64,000 nt of DNA from Pseudomonas haemolytica (GCF_009659625.1 NZ_VOIW01000007.1:186001-250000), one strand, 5' to 3'; positions 1 through 10,180 are shown, numbered from the stretch's first letter. The notes: generated from the sequence alone by a model not told the origin. Numbers and translations are program-made.

Positions 1-1629
1 TGGGTGCTGTACAACTCCGCGCCCTGGCCCAGCAGGCTGGCCAATTTGGCGTAGCTCAAGGGTTGGCTGCCCAGCAGGTGGCCACGGTGTTCGTGGCTGG
101 CCTTGTGTTTGTCGGTGCGACGGCTTTCCTGGCTGCTAGCCAGGGCGAACAAGCGATGGCCAAAGTCATGGCGAAAACGCATGGTGGCCAAGGCGTTCAG
201 TTCCCCGGAAGGCGAGAGCGCGAGCAAATGCCCGAGGCCAACCAGATCCAGATGGGACTCGGCATGCTGTGAGGCTGGGTTACCGAAATAAGTGGGCAGC
301 CCCTCCATGCGGCTGGCGCGTATGTTTTCCCAGCTGGAATCCGTCAGCAACACTCGGCTGCCCAATTGCTGCAATGCCTTGCCGAGGGCCCGCGCCGGGC
401 CGTTGGCACCGACAATCAGGAAACCACTGGGCGCAGGTTCGGCAACTTTCAACAGGCGGGCCAAAGGGCGAGCCGTGGCGCTTTGCAGCACTACGGTGCC
501 GATGATCACCGCGAAGGTCAGCGGTACGAGCAGCAACGCGCCTTCGTGACCCGCCTCGTCCAGGCGGATCGCAAAGATCGCCGACACCGCCGCTGCCACA
601 ATGCCCCGTGGAGCGATCCATGCCAGCAGTGCGCGCTCACGCCAGTTCAGTCCGGAGCCGAAGGTTGAAAGCGCGACGTTCAGTGGGCGAGCAATAAATT
701 GGATGATCAACAGCAGGATCAATACGAACGGTCCCAGGGCGATCAAGGCATTCAAGTCCAGGCGCGCCGCCAGCAGGATGAACAGCCCGGAAATCAGCAA
801 CACACTGAGGTTTTCCTTGAAGTGCAGGATGTGCCTTACATCCACGCCCTTCATATTCGCCATCCACATGCCCATCAGCGTGACCGCCAGCAGGCCGGAC
901 TCATGCATCACCTGGTTGGCGGCGATAAAGATGCCCAGCACGCCGGCCAGCGTCGCCAGGTTATGCAGGTATTCCGGCAACCACTGCCGGCGCATGATCT
1001 GCCCCAGCACCCAGCCTCCGGCAATACCGAACAGGCTGCCGCACAGGATCACGCCGCCGAAAGTCAGCAGGCTATGGCTCAAACCGTCGCCCGAGGCCCG
1101 GGCAATGATGAAGCTATAGACCACCACCGCCAGCAGCGCGCCAATCGGGTCGATGACGATGCCTTCCCAGCGCAGGATGTTGGCAATCGAGGCTTTGGGG
1201 CGTACCACGCGCAGCATCGGCACGATCACGGTCGGGCCCGTTACCAGGGTCAGGGTGCCGAACAGCAGGGCGAGCATCCAGTCAAACCCCAGCAGCCAGT
1301 GGGTGGCCAGGGTGATCACCGCCCATGTCGACAGGGCGCCGACCGTGACCAGGCGATGCACCACGCTGCCAATTTCCTTCCATTCCGAAAGGTGCAGGGT
1401 GAGGCTACCTTCGAACAGAATCAGCGCCACGGCCAGGGATACCAGTGGCATCAGCAACGGGCCGAACATCTCCTGAGGGTCGAGCCAGCCGAGCACCGGC
1501 CCGACCAGGATGCCAGTTAATAACAGGAAGAGAATCGCCGGCAGCTTCAGGCGCCAGGCCAGCCATTGGCAGCCCAGTGCCGCCACGCCAATGCCACCGA
1601 AGGCCAGCAGAATCTGTTGTTCGTTCATT
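1..1629 (-). CDS. Cation:proton antiporter (CPA family), C-terminus cut off by window edge
   Basis: Inner-membrane monovalent cation/H+ exchanger, expected to serve pH and Na+/K+ homeostasis. The reading frame is open from the start at 1629 to base 1, so 543 residues are visible and the stop lies outside. About a dozen hydrophobic helices fill the first ~400 residues. The stretch LTLVTGPTVIVPMLR and a following IDPIGALLAVVVY fit the ion-binding core of the NhaP/CPA1 exchanger fold. After the membrane part, a soluble region beginning FLIVGANGPARALGKAL resembles an RCK/TrkA-type nucleotide-binding fold. It diverges from xerD, the same neighbour order as in P. aeruginosa (family knowledge). The transported ion cannot be told from sequence. 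Confidence 0.88.
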
Positions 1630-1735
1630 GAAGCTTCCTGTTCCTTGAAGTAGCGGGCTATGAAAGACTAGCGACCCTTGCCACAGTTCACTAAATAATT
1701 TGCGCCAAGCCCCGTGCCGCGTAGCTTGAGTACCC

Positions 1736-2632
1736 ATGCCTGCCATCGACCACCCTTTGATCGACCGCTTCCTCGACGCCCTCTGGCTGGAAAAAGGCCT
1801 GTCGGACAACACGCGCCAGGCGTATCGCAGTGACCTGGCCCTGTTCAACGGTTGGCTACAGGAGAAAAATCTCGAACTGATCAATGCCGGGCGCGAGCTG
1901 ATTCTCGATCACTTGGCCTGGCGCCTGGAGCAGAACTACAAGCCGCGCTCCACTGCACGATTTCTCTCTGGCGTACGCGGTTTTTATCGCTACCTGCTGC
2001 GGGAAAAGCTTATTGCCCTCGACCCGACCCTGCAAATCGACATGCCGCAACTCGGTAGGCCGCTGCCCAAATCTCTGTCGGAAGCCGACGTCGACGCCTT
2101 GCTCGCCGCTCCGGACCTGAGCGAAGCCATCGGCCAGCGCGACCGCGCCATGCTAGAGGTGTTGTATGCCTGCGGCTTGCGGGTGACCGAACTGATCAGC
2201 CTGACGCTTGAGCAAGTCAACCTGCGCCAGGGCGTGTTGCGGGTAATGGGCAAAGGCAGCAAGGAGCGGCTGGTGCCGATGGGCGAGGAGGCGATTGTGT
2301 GGGTGGAGCGCTATATGCGCGATGCGCGCCACGAGTTGCTCGGTGGCCGCCCCAGTGATGTGCTGTTCCCCAGCCTGCGCGGCGAGCAAATGACCCGCCA
2401 GACCTTCTGGCACCGCATCAAGCACCAGGCCAAAGTAGCCGGAATCGGCAAGGCCCTGTCACCGCATACCTTGCGCCATGCATTCGCCACCCATTTGCTC
2501 AACCATGGCGCGGATTTGCGCGTGGTGCAAATGCTGCTCGGCCACAGTGACTTATCCACAACCCAGATCTACACCCATGTGGCACGGGCACGTTTGCAGG
2601 ACATGCACGCCAAGCACCATCCTCGCGGATAA
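1736..2632 (+). CDS. xerD: Site-specific tyrosine recombinase XerD
   Basis: With XerC, resolves chromosome dimers at dif during FtsK-driven segregation. The 298 residues match the usual XerD length. The N-terminal SAM-like core-binding domain covers about residues 1-105 and the catalytic domain about 110-298. All tyrosine-recombinase catalytic residues are visible: R149 (ACGLRVTEL), K173 (GKGSKERLVP), H244 and R247 (HTLRHAF), H270 (LLGH) and the nucleophile Y279 (TQIYTHV). The start at 1736 gives the typical short N-terminus before the DRFLDALWLEKGLS helix. dsbC lies downstream on the same strand, 149 nt away. Confidence 0.96.
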   Translation: MPAIDHPLIDRFLDALWLEKGLSDNTRQAYRSDLALFNGWLQEKNLELINAGRELILDHLAWRLEQNYKPRSTARFLSGVRGFYRYLLREKLIALDPTLQIDMPQLGRPLPKSLSEADVDALLAAPDLSEAIGQRDRAMLEVLYACGLRVTELISLTLEQVNLRQGVLRVMGKGSKERLVPMGEEAIVWVERYMRDARHELLGGRPSDVLFPSLRGEQMTRQTFWHRIKHQAKVAGIGKALSPHTLRHAFATHLLNHGADLRVVQMLLGHSDLSTTQIYTHVARARLQDMHAKHHPRG

Positions 2633-2781
2633 AAACTGTCAGAAACGGCCCAATTTACCTGCCACAGTCTGCCCCCCGGCCCAACTGTGGTAGGCTTTGC
2701 CGGTTCGCAAAGGGGACGGCCCGAGTTGTGTTCCAGGTCGATATTCTGCCCCCGTCCCTGCCTCTGCCTTCAGGAGTTCCC

Positions 2782-3513
2782 ATGCGCTTGACCCAGATTA
2801 TCGCCGCCGCAGCCATTGCGTTGGTTTCCACCTTTGCTGTCGCCGATGATGCGGCCGAGCAAACCATTCGCAAGAGCCTGGCCAACTTGCAGCTCGACAC
2901 GCCTATCGAAAGCATCAGCGCCAGCCCCATGGCCGGCCTGTATGAAGTCAAGCTCAAGGGCAGCCGTGTGCTGTACGCCAGTGCCGATGGCCAGTACATC
3001 GTCCAGGGCTACCTGTTCCAGCTCAAGGACGGCAAGCCGGTCAACCTGACCGAGAAAGCCGAGCGCCTGGGCGTGTCCAAGTTGATCAACGGCATCCCGG
3101 TGGCTGAAACCGTGGTTTACCCCGCCATCGGTGAAACCAAGACCCACATCACCGTGTTTACCGACACCACCTGCCCGTACTGCCACAAGCTGCACGCCGA
3201 AGTCCCTGCGCTGAACAAGCTGGGCGTGGAAGTTCGCTATGTGGCGTTCCCGCGCCAGGGCCTGGGTTCGCCGGGTGACGAGCAGTTGCAAGCCGTGTGG
3301 TGCTCGGCCGACAAGAAGGCCGCCATGGACAAGATGGTCGACGGCAAGGAAATCAAGGCGGCCAAATGCGCCAACCCGGTTTCCAAGCAGTTCGCGCTCG
3401 GCCAGTCCATTGGTGTGAGCGGTACACCGGCCATCGTTTTGGCCGACGGCCAGGTGATTCCGGGCTACCAGCCGGCGCCGCAAGTTGCCAAACTGGCACT
3501 GGGTGCCAAGTAA
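2782..3513 (+). CDS. dsbC: Periplasmic disulfide isomerase DsbC
   Basis: Shuffles wrong disulfides in periplasmic proteins and is kept reduced by DsbD. The start at 2782 follows a clear AGGAG at 2772-2776; a longer in-frame reading from 2728 lacks such a site. A Sec signal peptide spans residues 1 to ~21 (ending FAVADDA). Residues ~22-80 form the dimerisation domain and the rest is a thioredoxin fold. The active site is C131-P-Y-C134, the cis-proline is T215-P216, and a second cysteine pair (C174, C196) matches the structural disulfide of DsbC. At 243 residues it is close to the E. coli protein. xerD upstream and hom downstream keep the Pseudomonas order. Confidence 0.95.
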   Translation: MRLTQIIAAAAIALVSTFAVADDAAEQTIRKSLANLQLDTPIESISASPMAGLYEVKLKGSRVLYASADGQYIVQGYLFQLKDGKPVNLTEKAERLGVSKLINGIPVAETVVYPAIGETKTHITVFTDTTCPYCHKLHAEVPALNKLGVEVRYVAFPRQGLGSPGDEQLQAVWCSADKKAAMDKMVDGKEIKAAKCANPVSKQFALGQSIGVSGTPAIVLADGQVIPGYQPAPQVAKLALGAK

Positions 3514-3576
3514 GCATTAATCGTCGAGCCTTTGACGATCATGACCCGCCGAACCGTCGACGGGTCATTAATTGAG

Positions 3577-3599
3577 AGCCGCAGTTGCGCGGCTGTTTT
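3577..3599 (+). terminator. Probable intrinsic terminator after dsbC
   Basis: A 6-bp stem AGCCGC / GCGGCT (3577-3582 and 3589-3594) with a 6-base loop is followed by GTTTTC. It is the middle one of three hairpins between dsbC and hom and has the best T-tract. The T-run is short, so termination may be partial. Confidence 0.5.
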
Positions 3600-3601
3600 C
3601 C

Positions 3602-3624
3602 ACGGCCGACCTTGAGTCGGCCGT
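3602..3624 (+). other. Hairpin directly before the hom ribosome-binding site
   Basis: A perfect 9-bp inverted repeat, ACGGCCGAC / GTCGGCCGT with loop CTTGA, ends five bases before the GGGGAG that serves hom. A separate 8-bp repeat, ATGACCCG / CGGGTCAT, lies at 3541-3548 and 3561-3568. A stem this near the Shine-Dalgarno site could act as a terminator for dsbC or affect hom expression; neither is shown. Confidence 0.45.
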
Positions 3625-3642
3625 TTCATGGGGAGTTCTTCA

Positions 3643-4947
3643 GTGAAACCGGTCAAAGTAGGCATCTGTGGGTTAGGGACCGTCGGTGGCGGTACCTTCA
3701 ACGTACTTCAGCGTAACGCTGAAGAAATTTCCCGCCGTGCAGGGCGCGGGATTGAAGTGGCGCAAATTGCCACGCGTTCGCCAAAGCCTCAGTTCGAAAC
3801 GACCGGTATTACGATTACCAACGATGTCTTCGCCGTGGCCACCAACCCTGAAATCGATATCGTCATCGAACTGGTGGGTGGCTACACCGTGGCCCGCGAG
3901 CTGGTGCTCAAGGCCATCGAGAACGGCAAGCACGTGGTCACCGCCAACAAGGCGCTGATCGCCGTGCACGGCAACGAGATCTTCGCCAAGGCCCGCGAGA
4001 AGGGCGTGATCGTCGCGTTCGAAGCTGCGGTGGCCGGTGGTATCCCGGTGATCAAGGCGATCCGTGAAGGCCTGTCCGCCAACCGTATCAACTGGGTGGC
4101 CGGCATCATCAACGGCACCGGTAACTTCATCCTCACCGAAATGCGCGAGAAGGGCCGTACCTTCGAAGACGTACTGGCCGAAGCCCAGGCCCTGGGTTAT
4201 GCCGAAGCCGACCCGACCTTTGACGTGGAAGGTATCGACGCAGCCCACAAGCTGACCATCCTGGCCTCCATCGCCTTTGGTATCCCGCTGCAGTTCGACA
4301 AGGCCTATACCGAAGGCATCACCAAGCTGACCACCGCCGACGTGAACTACGCCGAAGCCCTGGGCTACCGCATCAAGCACCTGGGCGTGGCGCGCAGCAC
4401 CGCGGCGGGTATCGAATTGCGTGTGCACCCGACACTGATCCCGGCCGACCGCCTGATTGCCAACGTCAATGGCGTGATGAACGCGGTGATGGTCAACGGT
4501 GACGCCGCCGGTTCTACCCTGTTCTACGGCGCCGGCGCCGGCATGGAGCCGACCGCGTCGTCGGTGATCGCCGACCTGGTGGACGTGGTTCGCGCCATGA
4601 CCAGCGACCCGGAAAACCGCGTACCGCACCTGGCCTTCCAGCCGGACTCGCTGTCGGCCCACCCGATCCTGCCGATCGAAGCCTGCGAAAGCGCCTACTA
4701 CCTGCGCATACAAGCCCAGGATCATCCGGGCGTGTTGGCCCAGGTGGCGAGCATCCTGTCGGAGCGTGGCATCAACATAGAGTCGATCATGCAGAAGGAA
4801 GTCGAGGAGCAAAACGGCCAGGTGCCGATGATCCTGCTGACCCACCGCGTGCTCGAACAGCATATCAACGATGCCATCCACGCCCTGGAAGCTCTGCAAG
4901 GCGTGGTCGGCCCGGTGGTGCGGATTCGCGTCGAACACTTGAACTAA
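3643..4947 (+). CDS. hom: Homoserine dehydrogenase
   Basis: NAD(P)H-dependent reduction of aspartate semialdehyde to homoserine, the branch-point step to threonine and methionine. The GTG start at 3643 is chosen because GGGGAG sits 7 bases upstream and gives the usual N-terminus VKPVKVGICGLGTVGGG. An ATG at 3628 would put the Shine-Dalgarno inside the gene. Rossmann fold occupies residues ~4-130 (GLGTVGGG), followed by the catalytic domain with the substrate motif GIINGTGNFIL. A C-terminal ACT domain (from about residue 350, PGVLAQVASILSERGINIES) is the expected threonine-feedback site. 434 residues; thrC follows after 67 nt. Confidence 0.96.
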   Translation: MKPVKVGICGLGTVGGGTFNVLQRNAEEISRRAGRGIEVAQIATRSPKPQFETTGITITNDVFAVATNPEIDIVIELVGGYTVARELVLKAIENGKHVVTANKALIAVHGNEIFAKAREKGVIVAFEAAVAGGIPVIKAIREGLSANRINWVAGIINGTGNFILTEMREKGRTFEDVLAEAQALGYAEADPTFDVEGIDAAHKLTILASIAFGIPLQFDKAYTEGITKLTTADVNYAEALGYRIKHLGVARSTAAGIELRVHPTLIPADRLIANVNGVMNAVMVNGDAAGSTLFYGAGAGMEPTASSVIADLVDVVRAMTSDPENRVPHLAFQPDSLSAHPILPIEACESAYYLRIQAQDHPGVLAQVASILSERGINIESIMQKEVEEQNGQVPMILLTHRVLEQHINDAIHALEALQGVVGPVVRIRVEHLN

Positions 4948-5014
4948 CCGATTTGTTCCAGGGGCCCCGTCTGTTCGGCGGCCTCTGTTCGAGAATGTTT
5001 TAGAGGAGCCAGTC

Positions 5015-6424
5015 ATGCGTTACATCAGCACCCGCGGCCAGGCACCGGCCCTGAATTTCGAAGACGTTTTGCTGGCAGGCCTTGCCACCGACGGCGGCCT
5101 GTACGTGCCGGAAAACCTGCCACGCTTCACCCAGGAAGAAATTGCCTCCTGGGCCGGCCTGCCGTACCACGAGCTGGCATTCCGAGTGATGCGCCCGTTC
5201 GTTACCGGCAGCATCCCGGATGCGGATTTCAAGAAAATCCTGGAAGAAACGTATGGCGTGTTTTCCCACAACGCCATCGCGCCCCTGCGCCAGTTGAACG
5301 GCAACGAGTGGGTCCTGGAACTGTTCCACGGCCCGACCCTGGCGTTCAAGGACTTCGCCCTGCAACTGCTGGGTCGTTTGCTCGACTACGTGCTGGAGAA
5401 GCGCGGCGAGCGCGTGGTAATCATCGGCGCCACCTCCGGTGATACCGGTTCGGCGGCCATCGAAGGGTGCAAGCACTGCGAAAACGTCGACATCTTCATC
5501 CTGCACCCGCACAAGCGCGTGTCGGAAGTGCAGCGTCGGCAGATGACCACCATCTTCGGTGAGAACATCCACAACATCGCCATCGAAGGCAACTTCGATG
5601 ACTGCCAGGAAATGGTCAAGAACAGCTTCGCTGACCAGAGCTTCCTCAAAGGCACGCGCCTGGTAGCTGTGAACTCGATCAACTGGGCGCGGATCATGGC
5701 CCAGATCGTCTACTACTTCCATGCATCGCTGCAGTTGGGCGGCCCGGCGCGTTCGGTGTCGTTCTCGGTGCCCACCGGCAACTTCGGCGACATCTTCGCC
5801 GGTTACCTGGCGCGCAACATGGGCCTGCCGATCAACCAGTTGATCGTCGCCACCAACCGCAACGACATCCTGCACCGCTTCATGAGCGGCAACCAGTACG
5901 TCAAGGAAACCCTGCACGCCACGCTGTCGCCATCCATGGACATCATGGTGTCGTCGAACTTCGAACGCCTGCTGTTCGACATGCACGGTCGCAACGGTGC
6001 GGCCCTGGCCGAGCTGATGAACAGCTTCAAGCAGGGTGGCGGCTTCAGCGTCGAGCAAGAGCGCTGGACCGAAACCCGCAAGCTGTTCGATTCCCTGGCC
6101 GTGGACGATGCACAGACCTGCGAAACCATCGCTGAGGTCTATGCCCAGACCGGCGAAGTGCTTGACCCGCATACCGCCATCGGTGTGAAGGCCGCCCGCG
6201 AATGTCGCCGTAGCCTGGATATCCCGATGGTGATCCTCGGTACCGCCCACCCGGTCAAGTTCCCGGAAGCAGTGGAGAAGGCAGGTGTTGGCAAGGCACT
6301 GGAGCTGCCAGAGCACCTGACCGACCTGTTTGCGCGTGAAGAGCGTTGCACGGTGCTGGCGAATGACCTGAAGGCGGTGCAGGCGTTTGTCAGCCAGCAT
6401 GGTAATCGCGGTAAGCCGCTCTGA
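5015..6424 (+). CDS. thrC: Threonine synthase
   Basis: Pyridoxal-phosphate enzyme converting O-phosphohomoserine to threonine. The N-terminus MRYISTRGQAP and the PLP-binding lysine K112 in GPTLAFKDFALQ are diagnostic. The phosphate-binding region GATSGDTGSAAIEG follows. At 469 residues it belongs to the longer class with an extra insertion found in gamma-proteobacteria and yeast. A Shine-Dalgarno AGAGGAG lies at 5002-5008. It is the last gene of the hom-thrC unit and is followed by a strong terminator. A 485-codon open frame on the opposite strand is only a codon-bias shadow. Confidence 0.96.
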   Translation: MRYISTRGQAPALNFEDVLLAGLATDGGLYVPENLPRFTQEEIASWAGLPYHELAFRVMRPFVTGSIPDADFKKILEETYGVFSHNAIAPLRQLNGNEWVLELFHGPTLAFKDFALQLLGRLLDYVLEKRGERVVIIGATSGDTGSAAIEGCKHCENVDIFILHPHKRVSEVQRRQMTTIFGENIHNIAIEGNFDDCQEMVKNSFADQSFLKGTRLVAVNSINWARIMAQIVYYFHASLQLGGPARSVSFSVPTGNFGDIFAGYLARNMGLPINQLIVATNRNDILHRFMSGNQYVKETLHATLSPSMDIMVSSNFERLLFDMHGRNGAALAELMNSFKQGGGFSVEQERWTETRKLFDSLAVDDAQTCETIAEVYAQTGEVLDPHTAIGVKAARECRRSLDIPMVILGTAHPVKFPEAVEKAGVGKALELPEHLTDLFAREERCTVLANDLKAVQAFVSQHGNRGKPL

Positions 6425-6469
6425 TTGAATCGTGGTCATCAGTTGAATACTGATCATCCGTCAGGCCAC

Positions 6470-6493
6470 GCCCGTCCTCGCGACGGGCTTTTT
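6470..6493 (+). terminator. Intrinsic terminator after thrC
   Basis: A 7-bp stem GCCCGTC / GACGGGC (6470-6476 and 6482-6488) with loop CTCGC is followed by TTTTT. It separates the hom-thrC unit from the sensor kinase gene. Confidence 0.85.
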
Positions 6494-6544
6494 CATTCTG
6501 GCGAGCCATACTTGCCCTTTCGCCCAATCAAGGAAACCCAATCG

Positions 6545-9500
6545 GTGCAGGTTTTGATCCAATGGACATTGCGGCTGATGTGCATGCTGTGGCTCACCCA
6601 AGTACCGGCAAGCCTGGCGGCCGTCAGCTTGCCCTTCAAGCTGGTGCCAGCGTTTATCCCGCTTGAACCTATGCCCCTGGCCCCCGCGGAGCAGCAGTGG
6701 CTGGCGGCGCATCGGACATTGAAGGTGGGCATTTCCATTGATGACTATCAGCCGATTGATATCACCCGCGACCGCAATCGCTACCAGGGCATCAGTGCCG
6801 ATTACCTGAGCCTGGTCGGCGCTCGCCTGCAGATGCCCATGCAGGTGCTGGGCTTTGCCGAGCGGGCCCAGGCGGTTGAAGCGCTGCGCAGTGGGGCCAT
6901 CGATATCCTGACCAGCGCCAATGGCTATGAACGTGATACCCCCGGGTTGCAGTTCACCCAGGACTACATGCCCGACCAATCGGTGGTAGTGCTGCGTCGT
7001 GACGAGTTTCAAGAGGACGACCTGGCGGGCAAGAAAGTGGTGCTACTCGACGGTTACGCCAATGTGCATAAGGTGCAGGCGGCCTATCCCGACAGCCACA
7101 TTATGCTTGCGCCCAACCTTTACAGCGGCCTGGAAGCACTCAAGCAAGGCGACGCCGATGCGTTTATCGGCAATGAAGTGATTGTGCGGGCCTACAAGTC
7201 GCTGCGGCCTTACCTGGGCTTGCAGATCAAGGAGCAAAGCCGGCTGGCGCCCATCGGCTTTGCCTTCGCCACTCGCGCTGCGGAGCCTTTACTGGGGGCG
7301 ATGATGAGCCGCGCCCTGGCGGGCATCGACGAGTCGGTGCAACGGGAAATCCTCGCCCGCTGGACCACCGGGCTCGGCGTCGGTTTCACCGGTGAGCGTG
7401 TTGAGCTGTCGGCTTTGGAGCACACGTGGTTGATGCAGCATCCTCATGTCGTGGTGGTGGCCCAGCAGATGTCGCCCTACATATTCAAGGACAAGGACGG
7501 TCACTGGGTAGGCATGAACGTCGACCTGCTGCATCGCATCTCGCGCATGACCGGTTTGCAGTTTGTCTTCGAAGAGGTGCACTCCACCGCGCAAACCCTG
7601 GAGTGGCTGGAAACCGGCAGGGCGCAGATGAACACCACCCTCGCGGCGAATCAGGAGCGCAGGGCGCTGCTCGACTTCAGTCATGGCTTTGGTGGCTCCG
7701 GCTGGGTGTTTGTCGAACGCGCCGATGCCACGCCGCTGACCGGTTTGAAACAGCTGGAGGGCAAGGTCCTGGCGCTGCCGGCGCGCCATGTGTTGGAGAG
7801 TGATATCCGCCAGATGCACCCTGGGATCGAACTACGCCTGGTGAACAATTACGCCGAGGCCCGTGAACTGGTGCAGCGCGGCGAGGCGGCGGCGACGCTG
7901 CAGACCGAAGTCGAGGTGCAGAGTTACACCGAAGATGGCTTGCGTATCGGCCGCAGTGTCGACGGCAAGTGGTCATCCAACTGCCTGTCGGTACGCAAGG
8001 ACCAGCCTGAGCTGTTGAGCATTCTGAACAAGGCCCTGGAAGCGTTGCCGGTGGCCGAGTTGAACGCGTTGCGCATGCGCTGGATTGGCGCCGTGGCGAT
8101 TCCGCTGCCGGTCTGGCAACGAGTGCCGCCTTGGGCCTATTGGACGGTGGCCACGGCGTTGCTGTTTGTCCTGGTATCGCTGGTATGGAACAGCCGGCTC
8201 AAGCGCCAAATTCGCCAGCGACTGGAGGCCGAGCAGCGCCTCAATGACCAATTGGCGTTCAAGCGCGCCTTGCTCGACGGCATGCCCAACCCGCTGTTCG
8301 TGCGCGACTTGGCCGGGCGGCTGATGACCTGCAACAAGAGTTATGAACAGCAACTGGCGACCCGGCTGGAGCTGATCCAGGGCCTGACGCTGATGGAGAG
8401 CGGGGTAATGCCCGAGGCGACGGCGGCGCGCCTGCACGCCAGCCACATGGAGCAATTGGCCACGCAGCAGTCGTTGTTTGTCGACCGGCAGCTGGAGTTC
8501 AACGGCGGCAGTTTTCACGTCTATCAGTGGACCGTGCCCTTCTTCGATGCCCAGGGCCGTTTGCAGGGACTGTTGGGCGGTTGGATCGATATCAACGAAC
8601 GCAAAGACCTGGAGCACCAACTGATGGATGCCCGCCAGGCCGCCGACGAAGCGAACTACGCCAAAAGTGCATTTCTCTCGGCCTTGAGCCACGAGATTCG
8701 CACACCCATGACCGCCATCATCGGTTTGCTCGAGCTGGAACAGGAGCGCTGCCTTTCAAGCGGCCAGCCGGTTTCCCAAGCGCTGCAGGTGGCCCATCGT
8801 TCGGCGCGCGAGCTGATTGCGCTGATGGGCGACAGCCTGGACTTGGCCAAGATCGAGGCCGGTCACCTGCAACTGGTTCCGCAGACCACTGAGCTGAAGG
8901 GTTTCTTCGAAGGCATTCAGCGCCTGTTCGAAGCCACGGCGCAAAAAAAGGGCCTGCATTTGACCCTGGCATTTGATCCCGCCGCCCAGGGCTATTACTG
9001 GTTCGACCCGCTGCGCCTGCGCCAGGTGATGCACAACCTGTTGGGCAATGCGCTGAAGTTTACCGAGCAGGGCGGTGTTCGCCTCAGTGTCACCTGCCAA
9101 AGGGATGACACCGATACGGAATACCTGCACCTGTGCGTCGAGGACAGCGGCCCCGGAATCAGTGCCGAGCAACATCCGCGGGTGTTCAAGCCGTTTACTC
9201 AGGTGAGCGCATTGACGGCGGCGGAACATGGCGGAACCGGGCTGGGCCTGAGTATCTGCAAGCAATTGGTGGAGTTGATGGGCGGGCGCATTCACCTCGA
9301 CAGCGTGGTGGGCGAGGGTACGGTGGTGTGTATTGACCTGCGTCTGGATCGAGTCAGCACCGATGATGTGCCGGCGACGCCTACCGTAACCTTGCCACCC
9401 GTAGGGCGCAGTCTGTCGGTGCTGGTGGTTGATGACCTGGCGGCCAATCGCCTGGTGCTGGCTCAGCAGTTGCAGTTCCTCGGTCATCAGGTGATTGCCC

Positions 9501-10123
9501 TGGATTCGGCCGAGGCCGCGTTGCAACGGTGGCGTGAGCAGCGTTTCGACGTGCTGGTGACCGATTGCCAGATGCCGGGCATGTCCGGCTATGCCTTGAG
9601 CGAGGCGATCCGGCGCATCGAAGCCGAGGAACAACGAACCCGTTGCGCGTTGATCGGTTGCACCGCGAACGCCATGAAAGATGAACAACGACGCTGCGAG
9701 GACGCCGGTATGGATGAACTGTTGGTCAAGCCGGTGACCCTGGAGCACTGGAACCGAGTGCTGGCCCGAGTTGCGCCGCAGCGGTCGTTCGATATCCAGG
9801 CCTTGCGCACCATGACCCAGGCCGACGGGCCAGTGCTGCACAGTATGTTGAAGGAACTGGCAAAGAGCCTGGACCACGAACATGAGGTATTGGCCAGCGC
9901 CCTGGCCGAGCGCGATGTTGCACGCTTGAATGCGGCGTTGCATCGGCTCAAGGGCATTTGCTCACTGGTGGACGCACTGCCGCTGGCCAAGGCGTGCGTG
10001 GCCCTGGAAAAGTGCGCGCGTGAGCAACGCGGCGCCGAGCTTGAGGAGCCTTGGTTGAAGTTGTCCGAAGTATTGAAGGTGTTTCGTCGCGACCTGCAAC
10101 CCTACTTGGATGCCCAATATTAG
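6545..10123 (+). CDS. RocS1/BvgS-like unorthodox hybrid sensor histidine kinase
   Basis: Phosphorelay sensor of 1192 residues. The GTG at 6545 is chosen because AAGGAA lies 9 bases upstream and a signal peptide begins there. Order: signal peptide ~1-26; two tandem periplasmic SBP_bac_3 ligand-binding domains (~45-275 and ~285-520); one membrane helix (~529-549); PAS-like region (~570-690); HisKA with H716 in ALSHEIRTPM; HATPase (NLLGNALKF, GTGLGLSICKQL); receiver with D1007 in TDCQMPGMSG; and Hpt with H1133 in HRLKGICSLV. This order and the two genes that follow match the RocS1-RocR-RocA1 (SadSRA) fimbrial/biofilm regulators of P. aeruginosa. The ligand and output are inferred only by analogy. 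Confidence 0.88.
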   Translation: MQVLIQWTLRLMCMLWLTQVPASLAAVSLPFKLVPAFIPLEPMPLAPAEQQWLAAHRTLKVGISIDDYQPIDITRDRNRYQGISADYLSLVGARLQMPMQVLGFAERAQAVEALRSGAIDILTSANGYERDTPGLQFTQDYMPDQSVVVLRRDEFQEDDLAGKKVVLLDGYANVHKVQAAYPDSHIMLAPNLYSGLEALKQGDADAFIGNEVIVRAYKSLRPYLGLQIKEQSRLAPIGFAFATRAAEPLLGAMMSRALAGIDESVQREILARWTTGLGVGFTGERVELSALEHTWLMQHPHVVVVAQQMSPYIFKDKDGHWVGMNVDLLHRISRMTGLQFVFEEVHSTAQTLEWLETGRAQMNTTLAANQERRALLDFSHGFGGSGWVFVERADATPLTGLKQLEGKVLALPARHVLESDIRQMHPGIELRLVNNYAEARELVQRGEAAATLQTEVEVQSYTEDGLRIGRSVDGKWSSNCLSVRKDQPELLSILNKALEALPVAELNALRMRWIGAVAIPLPVWQRVPPWAYWTVATALLFVLVSLVWNSRLKRQIRQRLEAEQRLNDQLAFKRALLDGMPNPLFVRDLAGRLMTCNKSYEQQLATRLELIQGLTLMESGVMPEATAARLHASHMEQLATQQSLFVDRQLEFNGGSFHVYQWTVPFFDAQGRLQGLLGGWIDINERKDLEHQLMDARQAADEANYAKSAFLSALSHEIRTPMTAIIGLLELEQERCLSSGQPVSQALQVAHRSARELIALMGDSLDLAKIEAGHLQLVPQTTELKGFFEGIQRLFEATAQKKGLHLTLAFDPAAQGYYWFDPLRLRQVMHNLLGNALKFTEQGGVRLSVTCQRDDTDTEYLHLCVEDSGPGISAEQHPRVFKPFTQVSALTAAEHGGTGLGLSICKQLVELMGGRIHLDSVVGEGTVVCIDLRLDRVSTDDVPATPTVTLPPVGRSLSVLVVDDLAANRLVLAQQLQFLGHQVIALDSAEAALQRWREQRFDVLVTDCQMPGMSGYALSEAIRRIEAEEQRTRCALIGCTANAMKDEQRRCEDAGMDELLVKPVTLEHWNRVLARVAPQRSFDIQALRTMTQADGPVLHSMLKELAKSLDHEHEVLASALAERDVARLNAALHRLKGICSLVDALPLAKACVALEKCAREQRGAELEEPWLKLSEVLKVFRRDLQPYLDAQY

Positions 10124-10180
10124 GACATGTCCTATGGGGCTGTGCGGGGCTTCTGAGTAGTGTGTCAGGCATCTGCCCCG

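Noticed and set aside
3673..5016. 447-codon antisense frame opposite hom
   Set aside because: Shadow; hom motifs are all on the plus strand.
5000..6457. 485-codon open frame on the minus strand opposite thrC
   Set aside because: The thrC protein is unmistakable. The antisense frame is a by-product of G/C-rich third positions, and its translation (His-, Gln- and Val-rich) resembles no protein family.
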